Shown here one piece after another: positions 1-9,394 of a stretch of DNA of 64,000 nt. The position numbers were made by a program, and so were the translations under genes. The notes under the pieces are model-generated. The model made no database searches. It was not told where the DNA came from and saw only the letters and a program-made list of their open reading frames with translations. Numbering within the stretch: position 1 is the stretch's first letter; the number at the start of each line of letters is the position of its first letter. Origin of the DNA: Norana najaformis (lineage: Eukaryota > Annelida > Clitellata > Crassiclitellata > Hormogastridae); assembly GCA_964023275.1 (NCBI GenBank), contig OZ029913.1:38876757-38940756 (forward strand). Reading direction: 5' to 3'.

Positions 1-145
1 TACCATTATCATCATCGTCATCATCATCATCATCATCCTCATCAACATCGTCATCATCATCATCATCGTCACCATCATCATCATCCTCGTCAACATCGTC
101 ATCATCATTATCATCATCATTGCTATATTTTTATCATCATAGATG
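1..145. repeat. CAT/CGT trinucleotide microsatellite
   Basis: An impure run of cat, cgt and cct triplets fills the window edge. It lies in the intron just upstream of the first visible glycosyltransferase exon. Confidence 0.9.
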
Positions 146-164
146 TTTACTTATTGTGCCCCAG

Positions 165-2202
165 GACGTGCTGTTGGACGCTGACCTGGCTGCCCTCTGG
201 GACAGCGTCGTGTTTAACGCTGGCTTCGTCGCCGTTCGTCCCACTGCATTTGGTCGCCAGGTCTACGAAACGATGAAGAAAATAACATCTCGCTACCGAA
301 AGGTCGACGACCAGCGGGCAATGAACATCGCCGTCGCGCGCATGCGCAGGGCCTACGAGAAGGCCGGCTTCCGGGCGGCGACCCTTGACCGGAAACGGTA
401 TCAGTGTGGCTACGATTACTTCGAGAAGGGCGACCGGATGTTCGCCGACGAGAATCCTTGCAAGGACTGCATGGTGATCCATAATAACTGGATCGTCAGC
501 AAGGAGGCAAAGATCTATCGCTTCAAGGAGCACCTGCTCTGGATGCACGACAAAGGTCACTTGACCTCTTGGAATGTCATAGGATAGGATAGGATAGGAT
601 GGGATGGGATAGGATAGATTAGGATAGGATAAGATAGGATAGAATAGGAGAGGAGAGGATAGGATAGGATAGGATAGGATAGGATAGGACAGGACAGGAT
701 AGGACAGGATAGGACAGGATAGGACAGGACAGGATACAATAGGATAGGATAGAATAGGATAGTATAGGATAGGATAGGTTAGGATAGAAGATGATAGGAT
801 AGGAGAGGAGAAGATAGGATAGGATAGGATAGGAGAGGAGAGGATAGGATAGGAAAGGAGAGGATAGGATAGGATAGGATGCGATGCAATGCCAAGCAAT
901 ACAATTTAATGTTATGCAATATATTTGAACATTTTCCTATAGCGGCCTCTGAATAGCTCTAAAGGTCGTTAAGACCTGACTAAGATCTGTGCTAAGTGAG
1001 GTTAAAGTTCATTAAGATCCGAGGGAATTCAGCAGTTTTCAACTGGAGCCAAATAAGCCACGTCCTACCGTATTCAACCTGTCTAATGCAATGGCGTTCC
1101 CCGTCCAAGTCAAATGCGTTTTGCCGTTTACTGGCCACTGAATCCGCCCTTTCTTTAAAAACGGCAAGTTCATCTCTAAACTATAATTCTCAAATTACTG
1201 GAAGATACCACTAAAGGCACTTGCAGACACGTATAATTCACACAACCACGCCTCATCCAGTGGATACCATGGTCCGTGAAATCTAATAATTACTAATTAT
1301 TAATCATTTATATAGCAGCACCTGACAAGCAGTCTCCAAGGCGCTTGATGGCGACCGTAAGAGCAATCAAGTATCAAACAATCAAGCAATCATCAGAAGA
1401 ACATTAGTCCCACTGCAACTATCGTAACAGAAGTATTAATAATCGCAAATGTTGAAGTCATTGCAGTTGCAACAGTTTTAGTGGAATTATTATTAGTCGT
1501 GGTAAATGGACCTAGGCGTAATTTCCCCAGTATTAATTGATTAAATAATAAATTACTCATTTGATGTTTCCTTTCGGAGCAGACGATTACTACAGCAGTC
1601 GAACTCGTCGATATCTCACCTACGACAACCCTCCTCCCCCGCCGCCACATTCCCCTCCCCCAGGGGTCACGGTCTCTCAGCCAAGAACGGACTTGGAGGA
1701 GTTGGAGGCCCTGCGGACTGCTCTGGCTTTCGGACAGCTGCTAGATCGAGTCGTCATCCTGCCGCGCTTCCACTGCCTGGACAAGACACCTCTTCAGGTC
1801 AAGGAGTGCCCTCTGAACTCGCTTATCAACATATCGGCCTTCGAGGAAAGCTTCTCCGGCAGATACCGCGAAAACAGCTTCCTCCGACATCCCCTCGTTC
1901 CAACGTCGACTGCCTCCAGTCGAACGCAGCCCTACCACATCCGCATCCAGGAGGAGCAGGATCAGGAAGCTGACGATGCCATGGTTACGCCGGCCGCCGA
2001 CGCAACGGTGTTGACAGCGACGGGGAATCTGACGTCAGATGACGTCATCAAATGGTTTGATGACGTCGCTGAGAAGGTTCTTGTCTTCGATTCGCTGTTT
2101 GTTCCGACGCCGACGCTTTCAACTACGCAGCAGACGAACGATTTTAACGATCGGACGTGGAAGGCATTTCGACGCAGCAACTATAGGCAGATCAAAGATT
2201 AA
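165..2202 (+). CDS. Nucleotide-diphospho-sugar transferase-like protein, 3' two exons (5' truncated)
   Basis: Two exons, 165-555 and 1580-2202, encode the last ~337 residues; the rest lies upstream of the window. Exon one follows a polypyrimidine/CAG acceptor in phase 0. It holds DVLLDAD (a DxD-type sugar-nucleotide/metal motif), FNAGFVAVRPT, DDQRAMN, CGYDYF and HNNW. This order recalls the nucleotide-diphospho-sugar transferase family (plant RGXT-like, Pfam PF03407), which is established for Golgi glycosyltransferases. The exon stops at AAAG|gtcact in phase 1. Exon two begins after a GAG acceptor at 1580 and restores the frame exactly. It carries a proline-rich patch, then ALAFGQLLDRVVILPRFHC, CPLNSL and YRENSFLRHPLVP, and ends at the taa of 2200-2202. 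The intron is 1,024 bp and carries the GGATA repeat. The family call is from memory of motifs; substrate and acceptor are unknown. Confidence 0.8.
581..880. repeat. GGATA pentanucleotide array (intronic)
   Basis: About 60 pentamers of aggat with variants ggaca, ggaga and gaata. It opens a long low-complexity minus-strand frame rich in Ser-Tyr-Pro, which is an artefact. Confidence 0.95.
881..1579. other. Remainder of glycosyltransferase intron
   Basis: Ordinary AT-rich intron sequence with no coding signal. A tttatatagcagcacc motif near 1306-1325 resembles the dispersed GCGCC repeat tail in reverse orientation. Confidence 0.5.
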
Positions 2203-2204
2203 GG

Positions 2205-2412
2205 CTCTAATCTAATCTAATCTGATCTGATCTTATCTTATCAGGCCCAATCCAATCCATTCTAATCTAGACCAGTTTAATCTAGTCAAGTATAGTCTAA
2301 TCTAGTCTTATCTAGTCAAGTATCGTCTGATCTAGGCTAATCTAGTCAAGTATAGTCTAATCTAGTCTAATCTAGTCTGGTCTAGTCTAATCTAGTCAAG
2401 TATAGTCTGTGC
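2205..2412. repeat. TCTAA / TCTAGTC degenerate pentamer-decamer array
   Basis: Starts directly after the glycosyltransferase stop. It begins as tctaa pentamers and drifts into a longer unit containing ctagtcaagtatagtctaat. Confidence 0.85.
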
Positions 2413-3150
2413 TAATCCGTTTTCTCTGGTCGTAGGCCTATCTGATGTGATCTGTTCCAATCGAGTGACTTCTAAAGCGCCGTTATCATGTTGCACAACG
2501 CATCGATCGATGATCGCTTCAAATGAAACTCTGTCCAGTCGAAATCCAGCAGAGCAACCACTGATATTTGACAACCACCTGGTATCTCCCTGGTACCTAC
2601 CGGACACGTACCAGATATCCATCTGGCACAACTACCTGGTATCTCCCTGGTGCCTACCTTATATCCATCTGGAACCTAGCTGCCTACTTGATGCTAACGT
2701 GAAAGCCTACCTGATAACATTTTGTTTTGCGATGTGTGCTTCGTCCTTTAAATATACCGATATGGTGATTGACTGCATCCTTGTCTTAAAGTAGGAAACA
2801 ACCTTTGATGTTGGCGCTGTAGAGGTTCTTAGATTGGAAGTGTGCAAGTGCCTTTTGAAGAACTGGACCAACGGAAACCGATGCTATTTGCCTTAATGGT
2901 CTGTCTGTTAATCTCTTTGGAGTGGAGTGAAGAAGTTCGTGAAAGGCTCATGATGGAAGACGCATGTACTATTAGATATAAATGTAGATATATATGTATA
3001 ATTATGCACATATATGTAAATTATGTATGACTCGTTTGTCGACTGATTATTGTTCTTCTTGTAGTGTGAAGTTAAATAAATAAATAAATAAATAAATACT
3101 AAATATATTTGCCCAATCGTTGGTTTTATAATTTTGCCACTCGTTTGCGC
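2413..3150. other. Non-coding spacer with a SINE-like copy and a short duplication
   Basis: Around 2490-2545 lies a copy of the dispersed repeat with core cgatcgatgatcgcttcaaa. At 2575-2600 and 2633-2655 the stretch ctacctggtatctccctgg is repeated with small changes. An AATA microsatellite sits at 3074-3098. I see no gene. Confidence 0.5.
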
Positions 3151-3153
3151 AAG

Positions 3154-3950
3154 GTCACATAACATGCGGGGGGCCGTTACCTCTAGCTTTATTCTGCTTC
3201 CCAGAAAAACTGAGCCATAAGACCGTGCAAATAGGTCACATAACATGCGGGGGGCCGTTACCTCTAGCTTTATTCTGCTTCCCAGAAAAACTGAGCCATA
3301 AGACCGTGCAAATAGGTCACATAACATGCGGGGGGGCCGTTACCTCTAGCTTTATTCTGCTTCCCAGAAAAACTGAGCCATAAGACCGTGCAAATAGGTC
3401 ACATAACATGCGGGGGGCCGTTACCTCTAGCTTTTATTCTGCTTCCCAGAAAAACTGAGCCATAAGACCGTGCAAATAGGTCACATAACATGCGGGGGGC
3501 CGTTACCTCTAGCTTTATTCTGCTTCCCAGAAAAACTGAGCCATAAGACCGTGCAAATAGGTCACATAACATGCGGGGGGCCGTTACCTCTAGCTTTATT
3601 CTGCTTCCCAGAAAAACTGAGCCATAAGACCGTGCAAATAGGTCACATAACATGCGGGGGGCCGTTACCTCTAGCTTTATTCTGCTTCCCAGAAAAACTG
3701 AGCCATAAGACCGTGCAAATAGGTCACATAACATGCGGGGGGCCGTTACCTCTAGCTTTATTCTGCTTCCCAGAAAAACTGAGCCATAAGACCGTGCAAA
3801 TAGGTCACATAACATGCGGGGGACCGTTACCTCTAGCTTTATTCTGCTTCCCAGAAAAACTGAGCCATAAGACCGTGCAAATGCGGGGGGCCGTTACCTC
3901 TAGCTTTATTCTGCTTCCCAGAAAAACTGAGCCATAAGACCGTGCAAATA
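3154..3950. repeat. 81-bp minisatellite, about ten copies
   Basis: Copies of gtcacataac start at 3154, 3235, 3316, 3398, 3480, 3561, 3642, 3723 and 3804, giving periods of 81, 81, 82, 82, 81, 81, 81, 81. The two 82-bp steps are single-base insertions (one G, one T). The tenth copy lacks about 12 bp of the start. Copies are almost identical, so the array is young. Because 81 is a multiple of three, both strands stay open for >130 codons; I do not regard these as genes. Confidence 0.95.
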
Positions 3951-4394
3951 GTATTCCTCTTTGTGTCTGTTACTGTCACTTTGTCTACCTCTATATCTGC
4001 TTAAGTCTGTCTGTCTTCGGTCGGTCTGTCTCTCTGTCGTGCAATTGTTTTATTGGTGGTAAATCTGCCTGTTAAGTTCTTTTAGGAAAGCGAGTGTTGA
4101 CATTGCAGTTGTGCCGGAGATTGTGTTAATAGGGAGACCAATAATGCCAAACCGGTACCGCCTAATAACTAGGCCTAACCTGTGGGCCTATATGCCCGAT
4201 TCGTATCCGCAAGGCCTTTGGCGGCTCATCTTCCATTGTAGAGCTTGGCAAATTGGGTTAATGAATTCCTTTTTTGGCTACCCATAGTTCATCTTTCTTC
4301 CAGTTTGTGCTTGCTAACCGCAGGCGAACCGTTAAGGATTTGTGTATAGGAATCTGGAATTATTCTCGAAAAGTGACAAAGATCTCAAATGGAT
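3951..4394. other. Spacer
   Basis: A tctgtct-rich stretch at 3955-4040, then unique-looking sequence. No coding or RNA signal seen. Confidence 0.4.
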
Positions 4395-4830
4395 TTATAC
4401 AGAGGGGTAGGTCAGCGAAGAATTGATCAGAGTACTGCTAGGGTCTAAAATCATGTTCAATCGTTCATTTTCAAACCACGCTATGCAAGTTGAAACGGGC
4501 GAACACTGACCTAGTTGGAACCGGATTTGGTTATAAGCCCATGCACTCGGCTTTTCTTCGAAGAAATATGTCTTATTAATATTTTTAAAGCTGAAGAAAA
4601 CTGATTGCAATGGTAAAATCGCGATTACATAAACTTCACACGCCATTCAACAGAAAGCTAGTGAAGTTCACGAGGCGATCTAATGCATTTGATAATGAAG
4701 AAGAACATGTAACAACCCTAGAAAGAGAGTTTTGAATCCTCTGGAGCTTTTTTACATTAAAACAGGATATACCGGAGGCCTGTAACACCGCATTTGCAAA
4801 GTCTAATTGAAAACCAAACAAAGTGCACAT
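4395..4830 (-). pseudogene. Decayed LINE reverse-transcriptase C-terminal fragment
   Basis: On the minus strand 4830-4636 reads as a CR1/Jockey-like post-RT region, with LDFANAVL, NVKKLQRIQNSLSRVV and a degenerate follow-on. These match the usual (L)DYCNxxL...KLQRVQNxxARVV pattern of non-LTR elements. Downstream frames are broken. No 5' part is present. Confidence 0.6.
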
Positions 4831-5040
4831 GCCACTGTTTTAGCCTTTTTATGTAATTATATTTATAAACTTCTGCTGCATCTGCATCATTTCTTTGCTC
4901 ACTTGTGTGTACGAAATGTTTGTATTGCTGGCCAAATTAAGCTTATATAGTACGACCCTAGTTTTAAGACTTTTATTACACTGAATCGTTTTAAAGCTGA
5001 GTGCATGCTGTGGTTCTTTTCGGGCTTTTTGTATTTATGT

Positions 5041-5125
5041 ACACATGTATATATGTATGTTTGTACGTATGTACGTATGCGTGCATATATATGTATGTGT
5101 ATGCATGCATGTATGCGTTCATTCA
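5041..5125. repeat. ATGT/GTAC tetranucleotide microsatellite
   Basis: Impure run of atgt, acgt and gcat tetramers. Confidence 0.8.
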
Positions 5126-5234
5126 TTCATTTATCAAAAGCTGAAATGGTTTTATTTGCAGGTGGCTACGTCTGACAGGCTTTGGGTTTTAACTGTTGCT
5201 CTTATGTTGCAGTAGAGGCAATTTAATTTCTATA

Positions 5235-5450
5235 TTTTATTTATTTACTTATTGCACTTTTACACGCTTAAGGTCAGAAAAAACCTGAATCTGAGACGAG
5301 ACAAGTTTGCGCAACAGCTTGTCCCAGGTCGTTGCACAGAATGGTCCGCTTAGCGGGCTCGAACCAGCAATCGTTAGGTTACAGATCCAGATTAAACTAC
5401 GTGCCGCTCTTTTGTTGCATGACTCAAAGTAGAGTTTTCGTTTTCGTAAA
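5235..5450 (-). repeat. tRNA-derived SINE-like copy (minus)
   Basis: The minus strand contains a B-box-like ggttcgagccc, preceded by a tRNA-like loop region. The block tgcacttttacacgcttaag...gtcgttgcaca has a second copy at 30165-30310 in the same orientation. So this is a repeat family, not a single-copy tRNA. Confidence 0.55.
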
Positions 5451-6524
5451 ACACTGAGTGATTGTAATCCACAGTCTTTCTTAAGGGTGTATCTTTGTTT
5501 TTTACAAGGTGCATCCATTTATCTTTTTCCCTTTGTCTTCTGCTAGGTGCATATCTTTGTCTTTTATAAGTGTGTTGCTTTGTCTGTATATGTTTATATT
5601 TATATATATATATATATATACATTTCAGGTTCTGGTTGAGGAGAGGAAAGAAGAACCGGCGTCTGGGACAGATGACAAACGAAACTCGGCAAACTTACCT
5701 CAAGTAGATTATTGGTTCCACTCGACCTTTGTATAAGTTTCACGAGACAGATCGACTGTAACCTAACGGAGAGACATTTCTTATGCATTCATTATACTAC
5801 ACTGCTCTGCACTACAATATGCTACACTTTGCTATGGTATACTGTGCAATGTATGCATGTATGTATATATGTATGTATGTGCATATGTATATATGTATGT
5901 ATGTATCTGTGTTGCATATATATGTATGTATGCATGCATGTATGCGATCATGCATTCATTTATCAATTTTCATTCATTCATTCGTTTATTTATTGAACAC
6001 AGTAAAGTATCATAATAACGAAATACAAGTTATCTCGGCTTTGGGTAAGAAAAAGCAGAACAAAAGGACAAAAGTCCAACTTAATTGAGCCGCCTGTAAC
6101 ACGCCGCACAAGTGCAGTGATGAATGAAGAACTTAAAGTAGTCTAATTAGACACTAGTATTTAGAACATTTAGAACATTTAGAATATTTAGAACATTTAG
6201 AGTCAACACAAAATGCAACTGAAACACTATTCCAAGGCAACAAAAAACTTAACTAATGGATCTTGTGTTCAAATGGGCTTTGTAAATAAGTGTAGACCAG
6301 GTAACGAACGAACATCGTGAGGCAATTTGTTCAACAGAGAAAGGCCAACACCCTTAATAGAAAATAGCCCAATTTTTATACGAATGCAGCTTCCATAGTA
6401 CTTATCTTCTTATCTTGTGAAATACGTATGACGTTCAAGATAGAGTATATTGAAAAATAACCACTTGAAGATAGGATAAGTTCATGAAGCTCAAAACGAT
6501 ACATTTATTCGTTTATATATATTG

Positions 6525-6555
<31 letters not shown>

Positions 6556-6582
6556 TGTATATATGTATGGACGTATGTATGA
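5451..6582. other. Spacer with microsatellites
   Basis: Contains a TA run at 5600-5624, an ATGT/ATGC run at 5849-5946, tandem atttagaac at 6160-6200 and another ATGT run at 6530-6580. The 6000-6500 part resembles LINE/SINE 3' sequence but I cannot translate it convincingly. No gene seen. Confidence 0.5.
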
Positions 6583-7285
6583 ATGAATCTATATATTTAT
6601 GTATCGGCATCAGTTTTTGGTGATGTTCGGTCTTGGATGGCTATTACTAAACTTCTTCTGAATTCTGCAAAAACTGAATTCCTTCTTCTAGTCACAAGCC
6701 AACAACTCCGTAAATTTGATTACCTTACAGCTATTCACTTGGGCAGCTTGCTTGTCAATCCTGCTGAATGTATATGCAGTCTGAACATAATATTCAACTC
6801 CATTATGTTATTTTCTAATCATGTTGGCGCCATATGCAAATCAGCTCAATTTCATCTGCGGAATATTCGTAGTATCAGATCTGTGCCTCATACCGTCTTA
6901 AACCCACGAGCAATTGTCTTGATTTCCAGCAGGTTTAACTACTGTAACTCATTTTTCATTGACACTACAAAGAGAGATCTGCACAAACTACAAATGGTCC
7001 AAAACACTCTGGCCAGAGCCATAACAAAAACACCTACTTATCGGCATATCACACAAATAGCGCATTCTTTACCATGGTTGCCCACCCAGCAAAGAATCCA
7101 GTTTAAAATCTGACTTATAGTTCACAAAGTACTACAATTACTCTCTTGGCTTCTCTAATGTTTACTAATGGACGAATGTTCCATTCTTAATGACATTTAA
7201 CATCGTTAGCGCAGAGAGCGCCTCTGATGAGTTTATCTTAACGAGGCGCTATACAAACTTGAAATCACAATTACAATTACAAATG
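6583..7285 (+). pseudogene. LINE reverse-transcriptase C-terminal fragment with 3' tail
   Basis: The frame open to 7113 gives a typical CR1/L2-like sequence: LNSAKTEFLL, HVGAICKSAQFHLRNIRSIR, SRFNYCNSFF, LHKLQMVQNTLARAI and HSLPWLPTQQRIQFKI. The catalytic part upstream is missing, so it is a 5'-truncated insertion. The 3' region ends with gaggcgctatacaaact, then an acaattacaatta tail, which marks the likely element end at ~7285. Confidence 0.8.
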
Positions 7286-7400
7286 GATTATGTTTTTAAT
7301 TAAGATTTCACTTGAAACGACTACCGATTGATGCCTTGGGCATTATGATAACGGCGTTATAGAAGTCATTAGATTAATTAGGATGCGACCTTAGATCAGG
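7286..7400 (-). repeat. Dispersed short repeat (GATTTCACTTG...AATGCCTTGGG family)
   Basis: Contains gatttcacttg, atgccttgggcatt and cggcgttatagaagtcatt. The same order occurs at 34995-35080, and the reverse complement is seen near 8570-8660, 11280-11380, 44885-44960 and 51555-51600. Confidence 0.6.
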
Positions 7401-7420
7401 AAATGACCTACTCATAGCAT

Positions 7421-8030
7421 GTGGGAAAAGTAAGTATGTCGAACGTGTTTTTAACACCGGCGCCAGATTCGCACAATACGCCGCCGATCGCTTCCAACTC
7501 AAGCGGCCACGACCTGACGCATGCATTCATATGCACCAGGGTTGCTTATGACAATGCTATTTATGCAGGCCTTACTCTTCCCGCATTTACCAACTCCAGT
7601 CTAACTTGAACGCTGCCGCTCGGCTCACTGAAGGCATACCTGTATGTAGGCTTGGGCATATATCCAGCTTATTAGGGGAGAATGCACTGATTGTCGATGC
7701 AAAACGCAACTTCTACACTTTAGTCTCCTCGTTACCGGGGCCGTACCACCATTCCTTTCGGCCACTCAGGATCTCCTGTTTGTCCCTCGCATGTGAACCG
7801 CTGCGGCCCAGTCCAGAAGGTTTGCCTACGTTGTTCCCACTTGATGGAATCGTCTCCCTCGAGAATTGAGACTTGGGCTCCTTTCTCTCCCCCGCTCAGT
7901 GTTCAACAGGCGCCTGAAGACTGTACTGTTTAACATCGATATTACTGTTTAACAGTGATTCTACTTGCTTGGGTCGGGAGCGCCTCTGTTGAGTTTGTCC
8001 TCTAAGAGGCGCTTTATAAATTGCAATTAC
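7421..8030 (+). pseudogene. Second LINE C-terminal fragment with 3' tail
   Basis: Two adjacent frames read as one broken product: YDNAIYAGLTLPAF, then NAAARLTEGIPVCRLGHISSLL, and a tail resembling 'LGSFLSALKTVLF'. A stop near 7607 breaks the frame. The 3' end carries ctaagaggcgctttataaat followed by attacaacc, the same tail as the fragment before it. It is a separate LINE copy. Confidence 0.75.
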
Positions 8031-8094
8031 AACCTAAGACATGAGCTTCTTGTCTTTCTTGACCTCTGTTCCGTTAGTGTTTGAAAACTATTTT

Positions 8095-8180
8095 GTTCGA
8101 CCCTTATTTTCTGTCGTTAGGTCGGGAACGAGTATGATCAGTCTCTCGTGAAGAGGCGATATATAATTTTGCTATTGCAG
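8095..8180 (+). repeat. LINE/SINE tail fragment
   Basis: The run gtgaagaggcgatatataat is followed by attgcagttaccattgca, matching the 3' module of the two LINE fragments just upstream. Confidence 0.5.
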
Positions 8181-8268
8181 TTACCATTGCATTTACAGTT
8201 ACTACAGCATATATTAATATACCATACTATATCATACCATAGATTACAACATTGTCTTCTGTTTGCAG

Positions 8269-8520
8269 AGGGAATCTCGAGTAAGTTTTCATGGCCAGGA
8301 TTTGATCCGCGGAATCAGCCAATGGAGCTCGAAGTTCCGAGGGGAGAACGAAGAGACAGGGGGTCCTCCGACTGGCCAGTGCTTCCAGCGTACGAGCAGT
8401 ACCCCGAGGACTGACCAACCCTACCGGAGACAGACGAGTCGTCAGCCCAGCGCACGCAGTGAGACGCAGAGCATCAGCCCAGCGGCCTACCACAGCGACA
8501 TCAAACAGGACATCGCTTCG
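8269..8520 (+). CDS. Probable N-terminal exon of the GLUT-type transporter
   Basis: An open 252-bp block lies between a good acceptor (ttctgtttgcag) and a donor (TCG|gtcagg). Both ends are phase 0, so it joins the phase-0 first transmembrane exon at 9395 without a frame change. It encodes 84 hydrophilic residues rich in Ser, Arg, Gln and Pro (for example RTDQPYRRQTSRQPSARSE), as expected for a cytoplasmic N-terminal tail. It has no ATG in frame, so the start codon would lie further upstream, in an exon I could not find. Assignment to the gene rests only on position, phase and splice sites. Confidence 0.45.
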
Positions 8521-9394
8521 GTCAGGGCTTCTATGTCGTGTAGCGTTTTGGAAGGTCTCATCTAATTCGAAAGCTACTATAGCGCCATTGTAATTAAGCT
8601 ATAAGACATCTGTCGTCGTTTCTAAGTAAAACTGGTGTGTATTCGAAATTTCCGAGTGAGCCTGGTCGAAAGTCGAGAGGAAATCCGAGAAGACACGGAA
8701 GCAACCGACGGAGGAAAGAAGTCCAGGACGAGATGGGTTTTTGTTGAGATCTGAAAGACGCTATATTAATGGCCGGTTGCGTGCATATTCAGCTGAAAAA
8801 TCTTGGTTTGGACTGTGACGATGACATTGATGTTGATGATCACGAAGATAATATGTTGATGAAAAAATTATTTCGATGATGAATATGATTATGATGATTA
8901 GGAAGATGATTATATCACTGATGCAAATTGATGGTGCTTTGTCGCTCACTCCGGGTTTCGATTTCCAGAAAGTGTAGTAAAGTTGACAAGTCATTGTCAG
9001 GTCAAGTAACTTGAAAAATAAACAGTGTCTTAAAACTGATACAGTATCACAAGTCTTGACATGATATCTCTGAACAACTTCTCTGACTTGACGCAGCGCT
9101 CATGTTATAAGCGAGTGCTCTGCACTTAACTGTTACATTGCGCTTTAGAAATTTTGGAGTTTACAGTTACGATTAAAATCTATCTTAGTTTACATTTACT
9201 TAACTAACCTTACCTAACAGCAATTGAAAAAATGAATAATTCAATTAATAACAATCTGGTGGAAGGCTATTGCTTATAAAAAGAGCTTGCTACGGTTTTA
9301 GAATTTCGCTGATTGTTTTGAAAATCAAGAGTTTTATAACTTTTGCAACGTCTTATAATTACCTCAATAAGTGGCATTGATTCGCTGTTTTCAG

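Noticed and set aside
147..899. 250-codon minus-strand frame rich in SYPILSYP
   Set aside because: Product of the GGATA array and antisense of a real exon; no natural protein composition.
3399..3937. Long repeat-polypeptide frames on both strands
   Set aside because: Follow from the 81-bp minisatellite having a unit divisible by three; no start context, splice sites or homologue.
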